Positions 32,669-46,950 of a stretch of 64,000 nucleotides of DNA are shown here, one piece after another. A program made the position numbers and the translations under genes. The notes beneath the pieces are model-generated. The model made no database searches, was not told the DNA's origin, and worked only from the letters and a program-made list of their open reading frames with translations. The stretch comes from Sanderia malayensis. Lineage: Eukaryota; Cnidaria; Scyphozoa; Semaeostomeae; Pelagiidae. Every line of letters begins with the position of its first letter. Within the stretch, counting starts at the first letter, position 1. The DNA lies in contig RQOL01000876.1 in assembly GCA_013076295.1 (NCBI GenBank), forward strand, positions 3,968,001-4,032,000, in the 5' to 3' direction.

Positions 32669-35600
32669 ATGCACGAGTTACTTCATTTCTGCCCACATGG
32701 AATGATTTCTTTTCTGACGAAAGCCATTTTTAGGCCCACCTCAGCTGCAGGTATTCGGTGTTTTCCATTTTTGACACGAAATCTATCGAATAGTCCAAGA
32801 TTATATTCTATATCCGGTAAAATGGACCCTTCTTTAACTGGAAAAGATCTCAGACAGATGTTCATCGACTTCTATGTCAAGAAATATGAGCACAGTTTTG
32901 TCAGGTCTTCATCCGTTATTCCCCATGAGGATCCGACCCTGCTGTTTGCAAATGCTGGTATGAATCAGGTAAAATCTTCCATAAAGTTATAATTCATTGG
33001 CTAAAACGTAATTAAGCTTTTAATATTTGTTCTTTAATCAATGAATGAGGCAGGCAAGAGCTTTGAAAGGGGCGTTGTCATTTTGGGCTGCGGCTGGGGC
33101 TTGCTGCTTGGCCTAATACACACATTTTTTAACAATAATATCCGTATAATAAATAAAATAGTTATAATATAGCAATGGTTAATATTGATTTTTGGCAAAA
33201 GTTGCAGATAAAATTTTATTTATTCTTTTTTGGCATGAGCTTATATTTGTCTGACAAGGTAAGGGTATCAGTGTTTCATTCATTCATTAGGATGGGCCAT
33301 CATCAATGTGATTTTAATCATACAATAGCAACTATCAGGTTGATAAACTACATTTTTTTACAGTTTAAGCCAATTTTTCTTGGAACTGTTGATCCAAACA
33401 GTGATTATGCAAAGCTGAAAAGAGCCGTGAATAGTCAGAAGTGCATCAGAGCTGGTGGCAAGCATAATGATTTAGACGACGTTGGAAAAGATGTTTATCA
33501 TCATACGTTCTTTGAAATGTTGGGTAATTGGTCATTTGGTGATTTCTTTAAGGTAATGTAAACAATAACTTCTCATCAGATCATACTATAGACAGATTTC
33601 TATTTGTGTGCTTGTGTATCTGAAGCAGTTTGTATTGTCGACAGAAAGAGGCGATTGAATGGGCATGGGAATTGCTGACTGATGTCATGAAATTACCCAA
33701 AGAGAGAATGTATGTGACGTATTTTGGTGGAACGGACAAAGTGCCTCCGGATGAGGAGTCAAAACAGATTTGGCTTGATATTGGGTGAGTCTATTTCCTA
33801 ACGCCTTTTCTTTCTCAATTGTAAACTATGCTATGAAATAGAAGTTTTGAAGCAATGCTATTTATTAGAGAAGATCAAAGAAATTTTGATAGCACGTGGA
33901 AATGTTTTTGATTTCATCAGCTGGAGAATTGTGTGACTTTTTTTCACAGTGTTCCTCCAGAGCGAGTATTACCTTTTGGGATGAAAGATAATTTTTGGGA
34001 AATGGGAGACACTGGCCCATGTGGTCCATGCACGGAGATACATTTTGATAGAATTGGAAACAGAGATGCAAGTCATTTAGTTAATATGGATGTTCCTGAT
34101 GTCCTTGAAGTTTGGAATCTTGTCTTCATGATGTTTAACAGGTATCAATCTGGTTCAATTTTATTTTTTCACAAAGCTCTAGGTCATCAGGAAATAAGTG
34201 AACGAAGTCTCTTCATGATTTCTTTTCATTAATTAATGTGCATAATTAATGGAATGACTAATGCACAATTATGGTTTTGCACAGGGAGGATGAGAATACA
34301 TTGAAACCATTGCCCAGAAAACATGTGGATACAGGCATGGGCCTTGAAAGAATTGCATCTGTCATTCAAGGGAAAATGTCCAACTATGATACCGATCTAT
34401 TCAAACCATTCTTTGACGAAATTCAAAAGGTGAGAGTTTTTTGCAGGCAAATGGTATAACTGTTACTTTGCTACGATTCAATGACGCCCCAATGACGTCA
34501 CTTTGCTTTCATTCGTTTGCAGGCGACCGGCAGTAGACCATATACCGGAAAAGTCGGCGCTGATGACGTCGATGGAATAGACATGGCGTATCGTGTGTTA
34601 GCTGATCATATTAGGACTTTAACAATTGCTTTCTCAGATGGCGGAAAACCAGAAAGCACTGGAAGAGGGTGAATGGAAACCACGTTTTTTGTAGATAAAC
34701 CAATTATAGATAGTTATGAGTAGAGTTGGAGATGAGTGTGCATGACGTTTCTGTTTCTCATTCTCTACCAGTTACGTTCTGAGGAGAATTCTTCGCCGTG
34801 CTGTCAGATATGCAACGGAGAAGTTGAATGCAAAACAAGGAATGTTGTCATCATTAGTTGATATTGCTGTCGAAACACTAGGAGAAGCCTTTCCAGAAGT
34901 TCTCAAAGATCCGCAAGACGTATGATTCTATTCCAGTTTTAACATTAACAGAAATATAATATTACGTCATGTGCTGAGAATGCACCCTTTCCAATTTGAT
35001 TTCGAATTCTGATGAATATCAGGGCAACTCGTAGCTACTACGTAAAGGATTTCAAGCAATGCTATTTTGGTTTTTCTAGGTGAAAGATATAATTGATGAA
35101 GAAGAGGCGCAATTCTTGAAAACTCTCTCCAGAGGAAGAAGGTTGTTTAATCGAGCTGCTGAGAAGGCTGCTGACAATATGATTGCAGGTGGCATCTTCT
35201 TCTTAGCTTTTTCACTCTCATTGCGCCGTTTACTCCCTCCCCCTCTTATCATCGTCTTCATATCAGCTTTAGTGTTTATACTGCCGTGTTTATTTCACAG
35301 GTGATTTGGCGTGGAGGCTTTACGACACCTATGGCTTTCCTATTGATCTGACGACATTGATGGCTGAAGAGCGCGGTCTTTCTGTCGATATGAAGGGATA
35401 CAGTGCGGCGAAAGTCAGAGCTCAGGTATTTCAGTTACTAAGCAGCGGTTTACATTTAACCTGTCATCTGCGCTTTGACAACTGTACTTTTTCTTATTTG
35501 CTTTTAGTACGCAATGTTGTGATTATATTTTAACTGCCGAACCCTTGCTTCGGTGCTTGTCGCTAAAGTTGTTGACGAAATTACTAGCAAAGTAAATGGT

Positions 35601-38600
35601 CTTACTGATAAATTAATATCTTTTCCCGTCTTGACATCGACTCTAATCTCATTGCATTAGGAAATAGCGCGCAACAAGGGGCCCGGAGAAGACGAAGCGT
35701 TGAGCTTAGATGTGCACGCTCTTGACGAACTCAACAAGAAGGGAATCCCCTTGACAGACGAGAAACCCAAGTACAACTATGTTGACAGTGAAGATGGAAG
35801 TTACGGTTTGTATTACAATAGTTATCACCTGGTTTTTGTAGTTGATTTCCATCCATGATAAGTAATGATTATTATCCTTGTTGGAAACTGTTAGAAGAAA
35901 ACTCACTTGTCAGTGACAGTTTGAACGCATTGAGCTTAGTTTGAAGAAAAGTAACAGGGTTGCAACGCATTTGCTAGCAAATTTAATTCCTTGTAACTAA
36001 ACCCTGTGTTGTTCGTTGGTCGTACCCTTTTAACTTTGTAGCTATGTGACTTTGTATCCCTGTGACTTTGTAGCTTTGTGACTTCGTAGCCTTGTGACCA
36101 GTCATAGTAATCTATATCTCACGACTATCTTCGTTTTCTTACTTTCTTCACAGTCTTTCACTCGATATCAGCCAAAGTACTTGCATTGAGGCGAGACAAG
36201 GAATTTGTTGATGTCATTGCTGCTGGTGAGGAGGGCCAACTGTGCGGCGTTTTGCTGGATTCAAGTTGTTTTTACGCAGAACAGGGTGGTCAACAGTGTG
36301 ATTTCGGTTACATGAACTTGCAGGGAAACGAGGTTAGCCTGTTGCTCTATAAATATCTTCCCTGCAAAGTTAACGAGTCCGTGTCTTTTTTAGTTACTCT
36401 GTTGAAATAGACTGGTTGCATATCCTATGAGAATTAGAATAAATAAGTAAATAGGTGCTCTAGGTTAAAGTTCTCAGTTAATGACTGTGATAAAATAGAC
36501 TGATTGCATAGCTTATAAGAATCAGAATTTGTAGTTGTTTTTTATTCTTTCAGGACGTTGAATTTTCAGTGAGTGATGTTCAAGTCCATGGAGGCTATGT
36601 TTTACACGTTGGCAACTTGGAGGGAACTCTGAGAGTTGGTGACAATGTCAACTGTTTTATTGACGAGGTGAGCACAGCATTTTCAGCTATTTTTCTTGTC
36701 TCGTTCTAAAAATGTGGACAGGTTTTGCTTATTAGGCTGTAATTTGTCAGCCGGTTCAGTGTTTTTTTACCTTTCACAAAAGATATCTATATTTTGTTTT
36801 CAAGAAAGTTACGCGAAAATATTTATGTAATGTACTATTTTCGTGGATGTAGAGAACAAATCTCGAGTTTCTTATCGTTATTGTTGATATTTTTCCAGGA
36901 AAGACGAAAGTGTTTGATGAACAATCACACTGGAACTCACTTGTTGAATTTTGCTTTGAGAAATGTCCTCGGTTCTGCCGATCAGAGAGGATCTCTCGTC
37001 GCTCCAGACAGACTACGATTTGATTTCACTGCCAAGGTAAGAGAGGGGGTGTGTGTTTGTGTGGATGGGGGAGGAGGAGCCCCGACGAGAGGGTAATAAA
37101 TGTCTCAGAGGAAAAGAGGTGTAGTTAGGGCATTGGAAGCGAAAAGAACAATTCATCGCTTTTGCCATGACAGTAAATTATTGATAAATTATCTCTGCTG
37201 TATGCTATCCTTTGCTGAGGCTATTTAATTCTTCAATTCAATTCAATATTTCAGGGTGCAATGAAAACAGAAGAAGTTAAAAACACAGAACTAATTACGA
37301 GGGATTTGATCAACAAGAACCAGCCTATTTATTCAACAGAAAGCAGCCTGGCTTTGGCTAAAGATATCCAAGGTCTTCGTGCTATTTTCGAAGAGGTAAA
37401 GTTTTTATTTAATTAAGCTAAGTGATAGCTAAGTCTGAACTTTTGAGTTACGATATAATTAGTAGATTATGTTTTGAGATTTTCGTTGATTAGTAAATAC
37501 AGTTTGTCTTCTGCTTTGGGATGGTTTAGATATTTCTCTGCTAATTCCTACTCAATCTCTTCGGATTGTCGTGAATATGTTTTCTTGATAGTTTGAGTGG
37601 ATTTTGCTTGAATAGTTAAGCCAGGCCATCGAGAATTTGTAAGTGGTCAGTCGTCGCTATAGAAACTGTGAAATATCACAATATCTCAGCTACGGAGTTT
37701 TGGATTCATGTTATTGAAACTAATGAACGTTTTGTATCAGACCACGTGATCATACCCGAGCCTGGTTAATAAGTGTAAATATAATCATGTTTAGATTTGA
37801 TCATGTTTAGATTTGATTTTTAGATTTGATGCATGCAACATGTTTGTTCAATGCAATGCTAAAATTCTAGCAAACATTCAGAAATCTTTCTAATTTTCTT
37901 CAATGCATATTATTGCATTGTCAGCTGACAACTACTGAACAAATAACCCAGTTTAAACAGCCAGCACATTGCTGCAATATTTGACGTAAAGGTTTGTTTA
38001 TAATGGCAGTCGGTGTTCATAGAAGCTGCTCGAGAACGTACTATTTTGATTATCAGTTATAGTCGAGGGATTTTTTCTTTTGGATTTGCGATTTGCGGAT
38101 GTGTTGAAGTAAGTTAGTAATTAGTTTGTATTGTTGTGCTGTTTAGAAAGCTTTTTCTTTTTTAAGCACTATTTTTCACACTAGCACTTTTAATTGAACG
38201 CCATATATGGATCTAGTTTCTTTCTGAGGATATTGCTGCGAAATTCAACACCACCTTTTATCAAATTTTTTGAAAATATAACGTATTCATGTGCAAGAAC
38301 ATATTAATGTGCAAGAACATTAGCCAATACTGTTGCTAATTGACAGCAGGTTGATTTAAGTGGTAGTTTATTGTAACAAAGGGTCCAACTATCAGATTAC
38401 ATAGAAAATCTGACGAATGGATTTCTTGTTAATTTTTACCATGCACGCCAGGTGTTGAACCCAGTTCTCTTTGTAACCACAGCCAGATTTATTCAAATGC
38501 TGGAACAGTTTCGTTGCCTTCCTGACATTGTCCTACTGTTTTCAGCTTGAATGTGCAATAGCGTGGTAGAGTTAAAGCCTGCAAGGACGTATACCAGTGA

Positions 38601-41600
38601 GAAGCATCGCATTGTGATTCGTAGACAATATGTGATTCGTCTATACTCTGTTGATATGTTAATTATTGTTTTTTCTTTTTAATATACCAGGTCTATCCGG
38701 ATCCCGTGCGTGTCGTTTCTGTGAACCATTCGTTGAAAGAATTGGTCAATGACCCTCAAGCTGGTTACAAGACATCGGTTGAGTTTTGTGGTGGAACGTG
38801 AGTTGGTTATTCTTGTCGCAAGCTTTCTTCTTTTCACTGTTTGCCACTTGCTGTTTCTTTGAGCCTTTTAATTAGTGCCTGACGTTTCACTCTTGAACAG
38901 CCGAGGTCTCTTTGCGCGAATCAAAACTTTATATTGACGTGTGCAACTGTTTACTATGAAGCAATAAGCAGTGACTATTGTTTGATATTGCTGTTTCTTG
39001 GTCCACATGAAAGTTGCTATAGTTTCCTTTATAGACAGCAGAATTATGAAACAATTTGAGAGCATGTAATTCCACTATAATGAAACAACATGTTTAGCTT
39101 GGAAACAAGTGCTTGTAACTTTGCCCACGACGTTAAGCATAGTACTCTGTTTGCAAACAATTGCTTTTCAAGCAATGTTTGCTTATTTTATCGAGAAAGG
39201 TGGATTTTTCAGTTGTGATTAGAAGCCTGGCTTCTTGTCTTTTCACTTGAATATTCAAGTGTGTGCTCTTCAAATTACTAGAATTTAAACATGAAATTCA
39301 TTTTCACTTCTCATCAGGCAAACATTTCATTTAAAACTGCTTTCAATGTTAGCGCACCGTAAATTCTCTTTATTTGTGGAGACATTTTGCCTGTAAGAAT
39401 TGGCCTTTGGATATAATTTTCGATCGGCAGTGTTTGATATTAACATAGGCAAAGTAAACTCGAATACGCCTAATTGGGGTTTCAGGTTCTAAATTGCCTT
39501 TTCTGCAGAAATGGAGCGATTTTAAAATTACATGTCAAATATTTAACCGTCCATCCATCCAACTAAGTTTTATTTTGTATTCGTATCCATCGGCATGGCA
39601 GGTGCTTATTAAACACAACGAAAAACGTGGTCTTTTAATCATTTCGTAATCATTGTATTGAACCTCAGATGTGCTGTGTCTGGTTAAAACGTTACTTGCT
39701 TTTTGCAACTATTCAAGCTTACTTCATCATTTCAAGCTGGTTATCTCTTTTTTAATTTCTCAACCGTTCCGGAGAGGTAATAATAGCGTAGTGTATTTTT
39801 TAATTCTGTCTACTCCACCAAGGTTTTACGCAGATCTAATCTGATCTTACGTGAATACTGTCACAGATTAGAAATTCATTGATGTTTTCCGAGCGTATAT
39901 CCCATTAATGTTTTATGATAAGAATAGAAAGATGGGAGAGATATAGATTACTTTGACTGCCGGCATTGAATACCTGATTGAAAAACCTTACTTGCAGTCT
40001 ATTAGATTTTATTGTAAAATGTTATACAATATATGTAATACATTTCCAGCACCACGACAGCAGGTTCATTAGGTAATAACTGGCGTCTGTTTCAAGAGTT
40101 AAACCGCAGGAATTGATGCATGTGATAAAAAACAACCGATACCTCACGAATACCTCAAAGGGAGAGCCAGTTTACAGTTCGACCTTGCGTGTTTTGTGTT
40201 GTTTATGATATACGTCATGTATTATAAACATCTGCCAGTTGGCGTATGACATACGCACATACGTAACCCAACTGAATTTAATGAATCTCGCTCATACATC
40301 ATACACACACAGAGTCGGTTGTATGTTTACATGAACTGGACCTTTCCTAAGTGTCATTCAGCTAAATAAAGGACTACACTGCTAAATATTTGTAGGGCTT
40401 GTGTTTGCTTTAAACTAAGGCATGTGATATTCAGACTGTTCATTCTCAGGGGTTTATATTGTCCCGTGGCTAGCTATAATACTGTTTCGTTTTTTCCCTG
40501 CAGGCATTTGAAAAGAACTGGTCATATGAAAGAATTTGTTATCGTTTCTGAAGAGGCAATTTCCAAAGGCATAAGAAGAATCGTTGCTATTACTGGTCAC
40601 GAGGCTGAAAAGGTAACCCGACCCGGCCTTTATCAATGGCCTTTATCTGTTATTGTTATAGTGCAACAGCCGTGTTTCTTGTCTTTTGCTTGAGTCAGCG
40701 ATAACTACCAGGCTAGGCTAATCCAGTGTGTTACCACCGAATGAATTCATTTGCCATCAAAATGCCCTGGCTTTTCGATCATTTACAAGGAGTTTCAATG
40801 ATTTTTCTCTGACTAATGTAGCTGATTGAGTTTGGCGAATTCAAAACAGGCCTGGTTTGATTTTATTATGGATCGCTATCATGACTTCTTGTAACTTAAT
40901 CTGATTTGCTGTAAATAGATTCTGCGCAATGGTTTTTAGATTTTCCATTAAGATTGTGACGTGGCATAAGGAAATTTGTTAGCATTATAGAATTATCGAT
41001 TTCTATGGATACTTAGAAATGGGACAATCATCATCTACAAGTTTTGTTCTGGTTTGTTACAAAAAGCTGCAATTTTATTTTATTGATTTGGACTTCAAGC
41101 AGGCGGCAGAGAGTTTATTGAAAAACCTGACCCAAAATTATAGAAATTAATTCAACAAATATTTTTATAATACCAGAGCTTGAAATATATTTTACCGTAC
41201 TGTAAACTACGAATATTTGGGGGCTCTGAAGAGTCAACAGATCCATATTGTGGCATTTATATATCATTGTATGCATTCAATTTTCAAAAATATTCACAGC
41301 TAGTTGATAGTAGGAGTGAGTTTTCTATTTACAACGATCTGTCATCTGTTTTATCTGTCAGGCTGTAAAACATTGCAAAATGCTTCAAGATGAGCTGGAC
41401 AGTCTCAAGGAGAAGGTAGAGGAACAGAGGAGCAGTGGACAATTGAACATCAAGGAAATGACCAAAGATATTGTCCGCATGGCAGAGGTAAATTCATCGA
41501 TATTTTATCATTATTCTACCACGACCCGCGAGGGTCCTCACCACTCTGGTCTCTCCTACAAAAATTTCTCTTTGTACTATTCCCAACACTAGTAAGGCTC

Positions 41601-43277
41601 GTGGTATCGTTCGGTTGTGTCTCGCGCCTTTTACTGACGACTTTTGACGTGTGTAACAGGATTTATTTATCGGATGAGACTTTGTGGTTCGATTAACGCT
41701 TCGCTAAGCAGAAAATCTGCTAAAAATGGATTTACCGAATGCCATGGTTGTGATAAATATAGAAGCAAACATTTATCAGAAAACAGCTGCCTTGGTCTCA
41801 GAAATTGTTTTCTGCTCATGCCGACTGGTTATTCAAAAAGACGCGCTACGAGGTGATATCCACAGTCGTGTCGTGTTGTCATGACAAGCAGTGGTTGCTA
41901 CCAGCAGCAAGATCTCTGCGGAAAAATACAAATCTTTGAAAAAAATCAGTTTTTTGTTATTGCCATGGCACTGCCCATAGTCGGTGTAGAGTAGAGTTTA
42001 TACCCCATGTGTTGATTGTTTCTAGCCGCACCCCTGGAGATTGTATCTTCTCCAATAATAGACTATGAAGGCTCTTTTTTGTCAAGGGCATGGCAGCATT
42101 CTAATTCACAATCTACTTTACATGCACATGTTCTACAAGTTTGTTAGCGTGTGTGCAGCGCTCATCGTCCATTCTAATTCATATTGCCATCTACAGCTCT
42201 TCTTATATAGCAATATGTGGTGTTAAAGGATGCATATCCGATGTGTATGTCTTCTTTTTGACGTTGTAGAATCTATCTCACGCTGTCATACCAGCCTGGC
42301 AGAAAGACACTCTCCGTCAAGATCTTAAAAAGCTGAAGAAATTACTCGACGATGCAGACAGAGCTGCCAAAGCTAACCGAGCTCAAAGGGTATTGTCTCA
42401 TTCTTTTCCACCATTGCACCAATCAAATAATATTTATAGCATACAATGTGTGCTTTGATGTTGCAGCTTATGTGTCTTGTTTTGCAGTAATTTGTCTCCA
42501 TTTACGTTCAAGGTTATCGCGAAGGTCGAAGGTTTAATAAAGAATTTTCCAGAAAGGTCTTTTTTCGTCGAACAAGTTGAAGACGGTTGCGACTCAAAGG
42601 TATTTATTTATTGCCAAATATTCTCAAGAATGGCTGTCGTATTTGAAATTTAATTGACTTTGAAATTAAGAGAGATCTATGCTTGTGCCCCTTGTGTTGC
42701 AATTGAAGTCTTTCTGTTTCCATTTTAGACTTTGGATGCAGCTCTTAAGCAATTCAAAACAAACAATTCAAGCAAACCTGCTATGCTGATTAGCGTAAAC
42801 AACGATTCAGGAAAGGTCCTCTGCTTGTGTCAAGTACCAAAGGTGGTTAATTTTATTACACTGAATTGTTGCTTATTTGTTTCTTATTCGTGCGATTGGG
42901 TAAACTTGCTCCAAGTCTTGCTCTTGATCAGAACCAAAGGGGAGGAGGGGATGGGACGGGAAGGACTTAAGGGAGCAAGACCAACCAAGTGGGCTAATTT
43001 AGGGGGGCTTCTGGGAGAAGATCTCGAGTCATCTTGCTTCAGTGTTTTTGTACATCTAAATGGTATTTTGTAAATGATGACTTTATCTTCTTTGCAGAAT
43101 ATTATTGACGCAAATGGTTTAAAAGCAGATGAATGGGTGAAGAAAGTTTCAAAGATAATTGGGGGCAAGGCTGGGGGTAAGCCCCAGTCTGCACAGGGAT
43201 GTGGTGAGAATTTTTCATCGGTCAATCAAGCCATGGAAATCGCAACTGAATTTGCAAAAATGAAGCTGAACAACTGA
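32669..43277 (+). CDS. AARS1: Alanyl-tRNA synthetase with in-frame mitochondrial leader (dual-targeted)
   Basis: Twenty-one exons: 32669-32968, 33364-33552, 33645-33784, 33950-34141, 34285-34429, 34523-34668, 34772-34919, 35080-35188, 35301-35425, 35661-35805, 36154-36332, 36554-36667, 36899-37036, 37255-37395, 38691-38797, 40504-40612, 41362-41487, 42270-42389, 42513-42599, 42729-42842 and 43098-43277. From ATG 32822 the product has 966 residues; human AARS1 has 968. Class II core motifs include AGMNQFKP, the [13 protein letters not shown] and [20 protein letters not shown] blocks, and GMGLER. The editing domain has its zinc pair of motifs, HTGTH and CGGTH, and a C-Ala region follows. In-frame ATGs at 32669 and 32702 add 51 or 40 residues. 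The 40-residue leader is Arg/Ser-rich with no acidic residue. Context is weak at 32669 and strong (aaaATGg) at 32822, favouring leaky scanning to make mitochondrial and cytosolic forms. Confidence 0.96.
36033..36099 (+). repeat. 16-bp tandem repeat, four copies, in AARS intron
   Basis: Four consecutive 16-bp units of the form acttYgtaNcNNtgtg. Confidence 0.9.
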
Positions 43278-43914
43278 AAGACAGGAAGCTTTATTTCAAT
43301 TTGTAAGCTTTAGATTGTCTTTCAAAACCAATATCTTTTAAGTTCTACTGACTTAATTCTTAGACTAATGTATGTTAGGGAGATATGAGTGAGAAATACA
43401 TTCATATTTTACTCTTAAGTATTGCAAGCTATTGAATTAGACTTAAAGTAAAACGTTTTTGAATAAAAGTATTGTAATTGCAGACATTTTTTTACTTTTT
43501 GTTTTGACCTCTTGGCTTATGACGTAATATATTGAATTCCTTCAGCCTCGCACACAGTCAGCCTCGTCTCGGATAATTTCAAAATGGCGAGAAAATATTT
43601 TGCAAAAGATAATTCTTTCTTTATATTACTAGTTTAAGCTTGCATGATATTACTGAAAAGAAAAATATCATTGGGGTTATATAAAACAAGCTATCAAAAG
43701 CCACTGGCTGATATTTCAGAGTAATCATCGCAGTAGTTAAAAAGAAATTCGGCAGAAACCTTTTTAGTTCGCATGGCCTGGCGTCTATCTTCTGAGCAAA
43801 AACCTTTCTTGGTATGATGGCTTGGACTGTTATTTGGTGTTCAAGCTGCTGAGTGCAGGGGAATTTAATTAATACAGAAACTTGGAATTATAGACTGATT
43901 ATTTCCTAAACACA
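43278..43914. other. AARS 3' UTR and TBC1D20 upstream region
   Basis: 637 bp. AATAAA at 43462-43467 is the likely AARS poly(A) signal. Nothing else coding is visible. Confidence 0.5.
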
Positions 43915-46900
43915 ATGCTAAATGGGCAAGGCAGAAGTCGTGCAAGTAGCAGAGGACCTGTCAAAAAATTATATAAGCAACCAACAAAACCTCGCAGACA
44001 ATCTTCAAGAACTCGCTACTCAGTCGATAATGGTAGGTATAAATCACGATATTACTGTTTATTACACGAAATAGAGAAAATCATATTTTATATGCTTCAA
44101 ACACAGCCATAAGTGCTAAGATATGATGCATGCCATGGTATTGGTATATGCTTTGATTTTAAATGATATGATGTGTATTTGGTGCTGGTATATTCAAAAC
44201 CACAGTGCACACTTATCTGTGAAGTTGATTGTTTCAGATGAAAACGATTGGATAAAGGCGAAAGTAAGAAAAATCAATGCTGCTTTAGATGCAGACCCCG
44301 TTGATATAAGATTACTTCAAGAGCTAGCGATTTCAGAGTATGGATTTGTGACAGATGATATCCGATGCAGAGTGTGGCCCAAGTTGCTCAATGTCAATGT
44401 CTTTGATCTGCCAAAAAGAAAAGGAGGTATTCTCTTTCTCGATCTGTTATACTCTTGATCAATCAACGTGTAGCTGCATGCTCCCATGTTTGTTTTATGA
44501 TACATTTTATGTTACATGCTATGTTAGAATCAGTTCTAAATCCAGATGGACAGCCAAGGGATATAGGTATTTGAGTCTTATTATGAGTATCATTTGTTTC
44601 AGCTGATCTGGAGCAAAAAGATTTCAAAGAAAACAAATATTACAACCAGGTGAAGCTTGACATAAACCGGTCTCATAGAAGATTTCCATCAGGTACATTG
44701 TCTTGATGATACAAAATTATTAGGGAATCAATTTATAATTAATGTTTCCTTTTAATTGCTTTGTTGTATTTTTATATTGAAGGTACAAGAGTATCAAGAA
44801 GACGTGTGCTTCAGCATCAATTAAATAATGTAGTGATGAGAGTGCTGTGCAGAAATCAAGAGTTACATTATTACCAGGTACAACATTGTTATTGTTTCAA
44901 ACAAAATATGAAGGTGATGATGTAAATTCTGGATCCAATTGGTAAATTCGTTCATTTTGTTCGCTTAGGGCTACCATGACATTGCGGTTACACTGCTAAG
45001 AGTGGTAGGAGAAGATCTTGCTGTGGCATTACTCGAGCAATTATCCCTTCATCACATTCGGTAAGTTCCTGAGAAGTTTTTTACATCTGCACCATTGTAT
45101 CTGTCGATAAATGTTGTACAGAGCCAAAGATATTGACATTATATACATTGCTTTGCAGTGTGTTAAGAACTACAAGAAAGTCAAAATAAAATTTGAAACT
45201 TGTTCATGCCACTCCTGCATATTAATAACATGAATATGTAGGATTGACATGAACAAGCTAGGCTAGGAAGGAAGCTCCAATATATGAGATCATTTTGGAT
45301 GTTGTAGCATTAATGATCAATAGCTTAAGAAATATCCTTTTATACCTATGACTGATGAAAACAATAAAGCACTTTTCTTCACAGGGACTTTATGGATGAG
45401 AACATGGAAAGAACAAACAAAATTTTAGCCTTAATCCACCCTGTCATATCACTGATGAATAGGGAAGTTGGAAATTTTATCCAGTGGTAACGACTATTAA
45501 AATAATTGCTCGTTCAACACGTTTTGTGATTTTAATAAAATTTAGGTTTATCATTGATAACACTGTGCCTACCTTTGCTTTACATTTGCTGGAACTCCGT
45601 TATATTTCCTATTAGTGATCCTATTAAGACATGTTGTATCTTTTGCAGTGCTGATGTTGGACAGATATTTGCACTGAGCTGGCTAATCACGTGGTTTGGA
45701 CATAATCTAGAAAAATTTAACGTCATTGTCCGATTGTTTGACGTTTTCATGGCCACAAATCCAATTATGCCAGTATACCTTGGATCAGCTGTAAGTGCGA
45801 GATTCTAGAATCTATCTCTTGTACTTTTTATTGATGCAATGTCACGTTCTTCCATCTTGCTAATGGAGAAATTCGTTTAAGTATGACTAGACCTTTTCTG
45901 CGGAATTCCAAAGTATTTTTGCCTTCTTTTAGTAATGAAATTGTGAATTGTGTGATTATACCAAGTCTGTTGTGCGAAAAGGATATTATAGCTGCATTAT
46001 CTCTTCATCTATCATTCTTAGTATGAATGATAATGATAAATAGATTTACTGCATAGAAACGTATGAATTTCATACGTTTTTATGCAGCAAAATCCCATAA
46101 CTCGAACCTCCGAAGAACCAATGAAAATGGTTTGAGCTAACTAATGTTCGAGTTGTCAGCATTTTACCGCATCTTTATTGTTGTTATTTTTATTGTTGTT
46201 TATACCTCTATTATTACCATTACTATCTATATCTAATACTCTTTATAGTTATGTATTCAATAATAACAACTTGTTTCTCGAATTCTAGATAATTGCATCA
46301 GATGCGACAAATATACTTCAACTTGAGTGTGAAATGAGTACTGTCCACTCTTATCTCACAAAACTACCAAACAATTTGATCCTCGATGAAATAGAATATT
46401 TAATATCAAAGGCACATGCGGTTTTGATGGAATTTCCACCACACATGTTGGAGAAAGCAGGAAGAAAAGTGATCAGGGAAAGGTCAGAAGTATTTTTTAA
46501 GTTGCTAGTCTTATTTTCTTAATCATGACAGTGGGTAATGTTTTATGGACAATGGTGTCGCAATTGTGGTCTCTCTTACGACAGGTTCTCTTGTCTATGG
46601 TTCTCTTGCTACAAGTTTTAATTGTTTGCAGTTGTTAATTAATTGAGAAATCAAGTTTATCACTAACTGTGTGCCATTGTGTATCTAGTTCGTCTTTTGC
46701 CTGTCATCAGCAGTTGGTTGAAAAGTCACTTGGTCAAAAACCTGATGCAGTTTTGAGGAAAAGAACGCGACAGGGATATTTGGTGACTTCAGAGGACGAA
46801 AATTCAAACATTAAGAAGAATAATATTGACAACTTAACCCATGCAAATGACAATCGAAACACTTTTGTCAAGCTTGCTGCTTGGACGTTAACGCTATCCA

Positions 46901-46950
46901 TGGGGGCGATGACTTTTTTAGTTTTAAATGCAAGTAGGAAATGGATATAG
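43915..46950 (+). CDS. TBC1D20: TBC1D20-like Rab GTPase-activating protein, ER membrane
   Basis: Nine exons, 43915-44032, 44238-44426, 44603-44692, 44783-44877, 44969-45060, 45385-45486, 45649-45790, 46289-46482 and 46689-46950, give 427 residues; human has 403. A basic, Ser-rich N-terminus leads into the TBC domain. The arginine finger is in KLDINRSHRRFPSG and the glutamine finger in YYQGYHDIAV. DVGQIFALSWLITWFGH is nearly diagnostic for TBC1D20. A C-terminal hydrophobic helix (KLAAWTLTLSMGAMTFLVL) serves as tail anchor. The family stimulates GTP hydrolysis by Rab1 and Rab18 and controls ER-Golgi traffic and lipid droplets. Both catalytic fingers are intact, so it should be active. Confidence 0.95.

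Noticed and set aside
46090..46170. actcgaacc ... gttcgagtt pair in a TBC1D20 intron
   Set aside because: The arms are short and imperfect, with no TA or other target duplication, so it is too weak to call an element.
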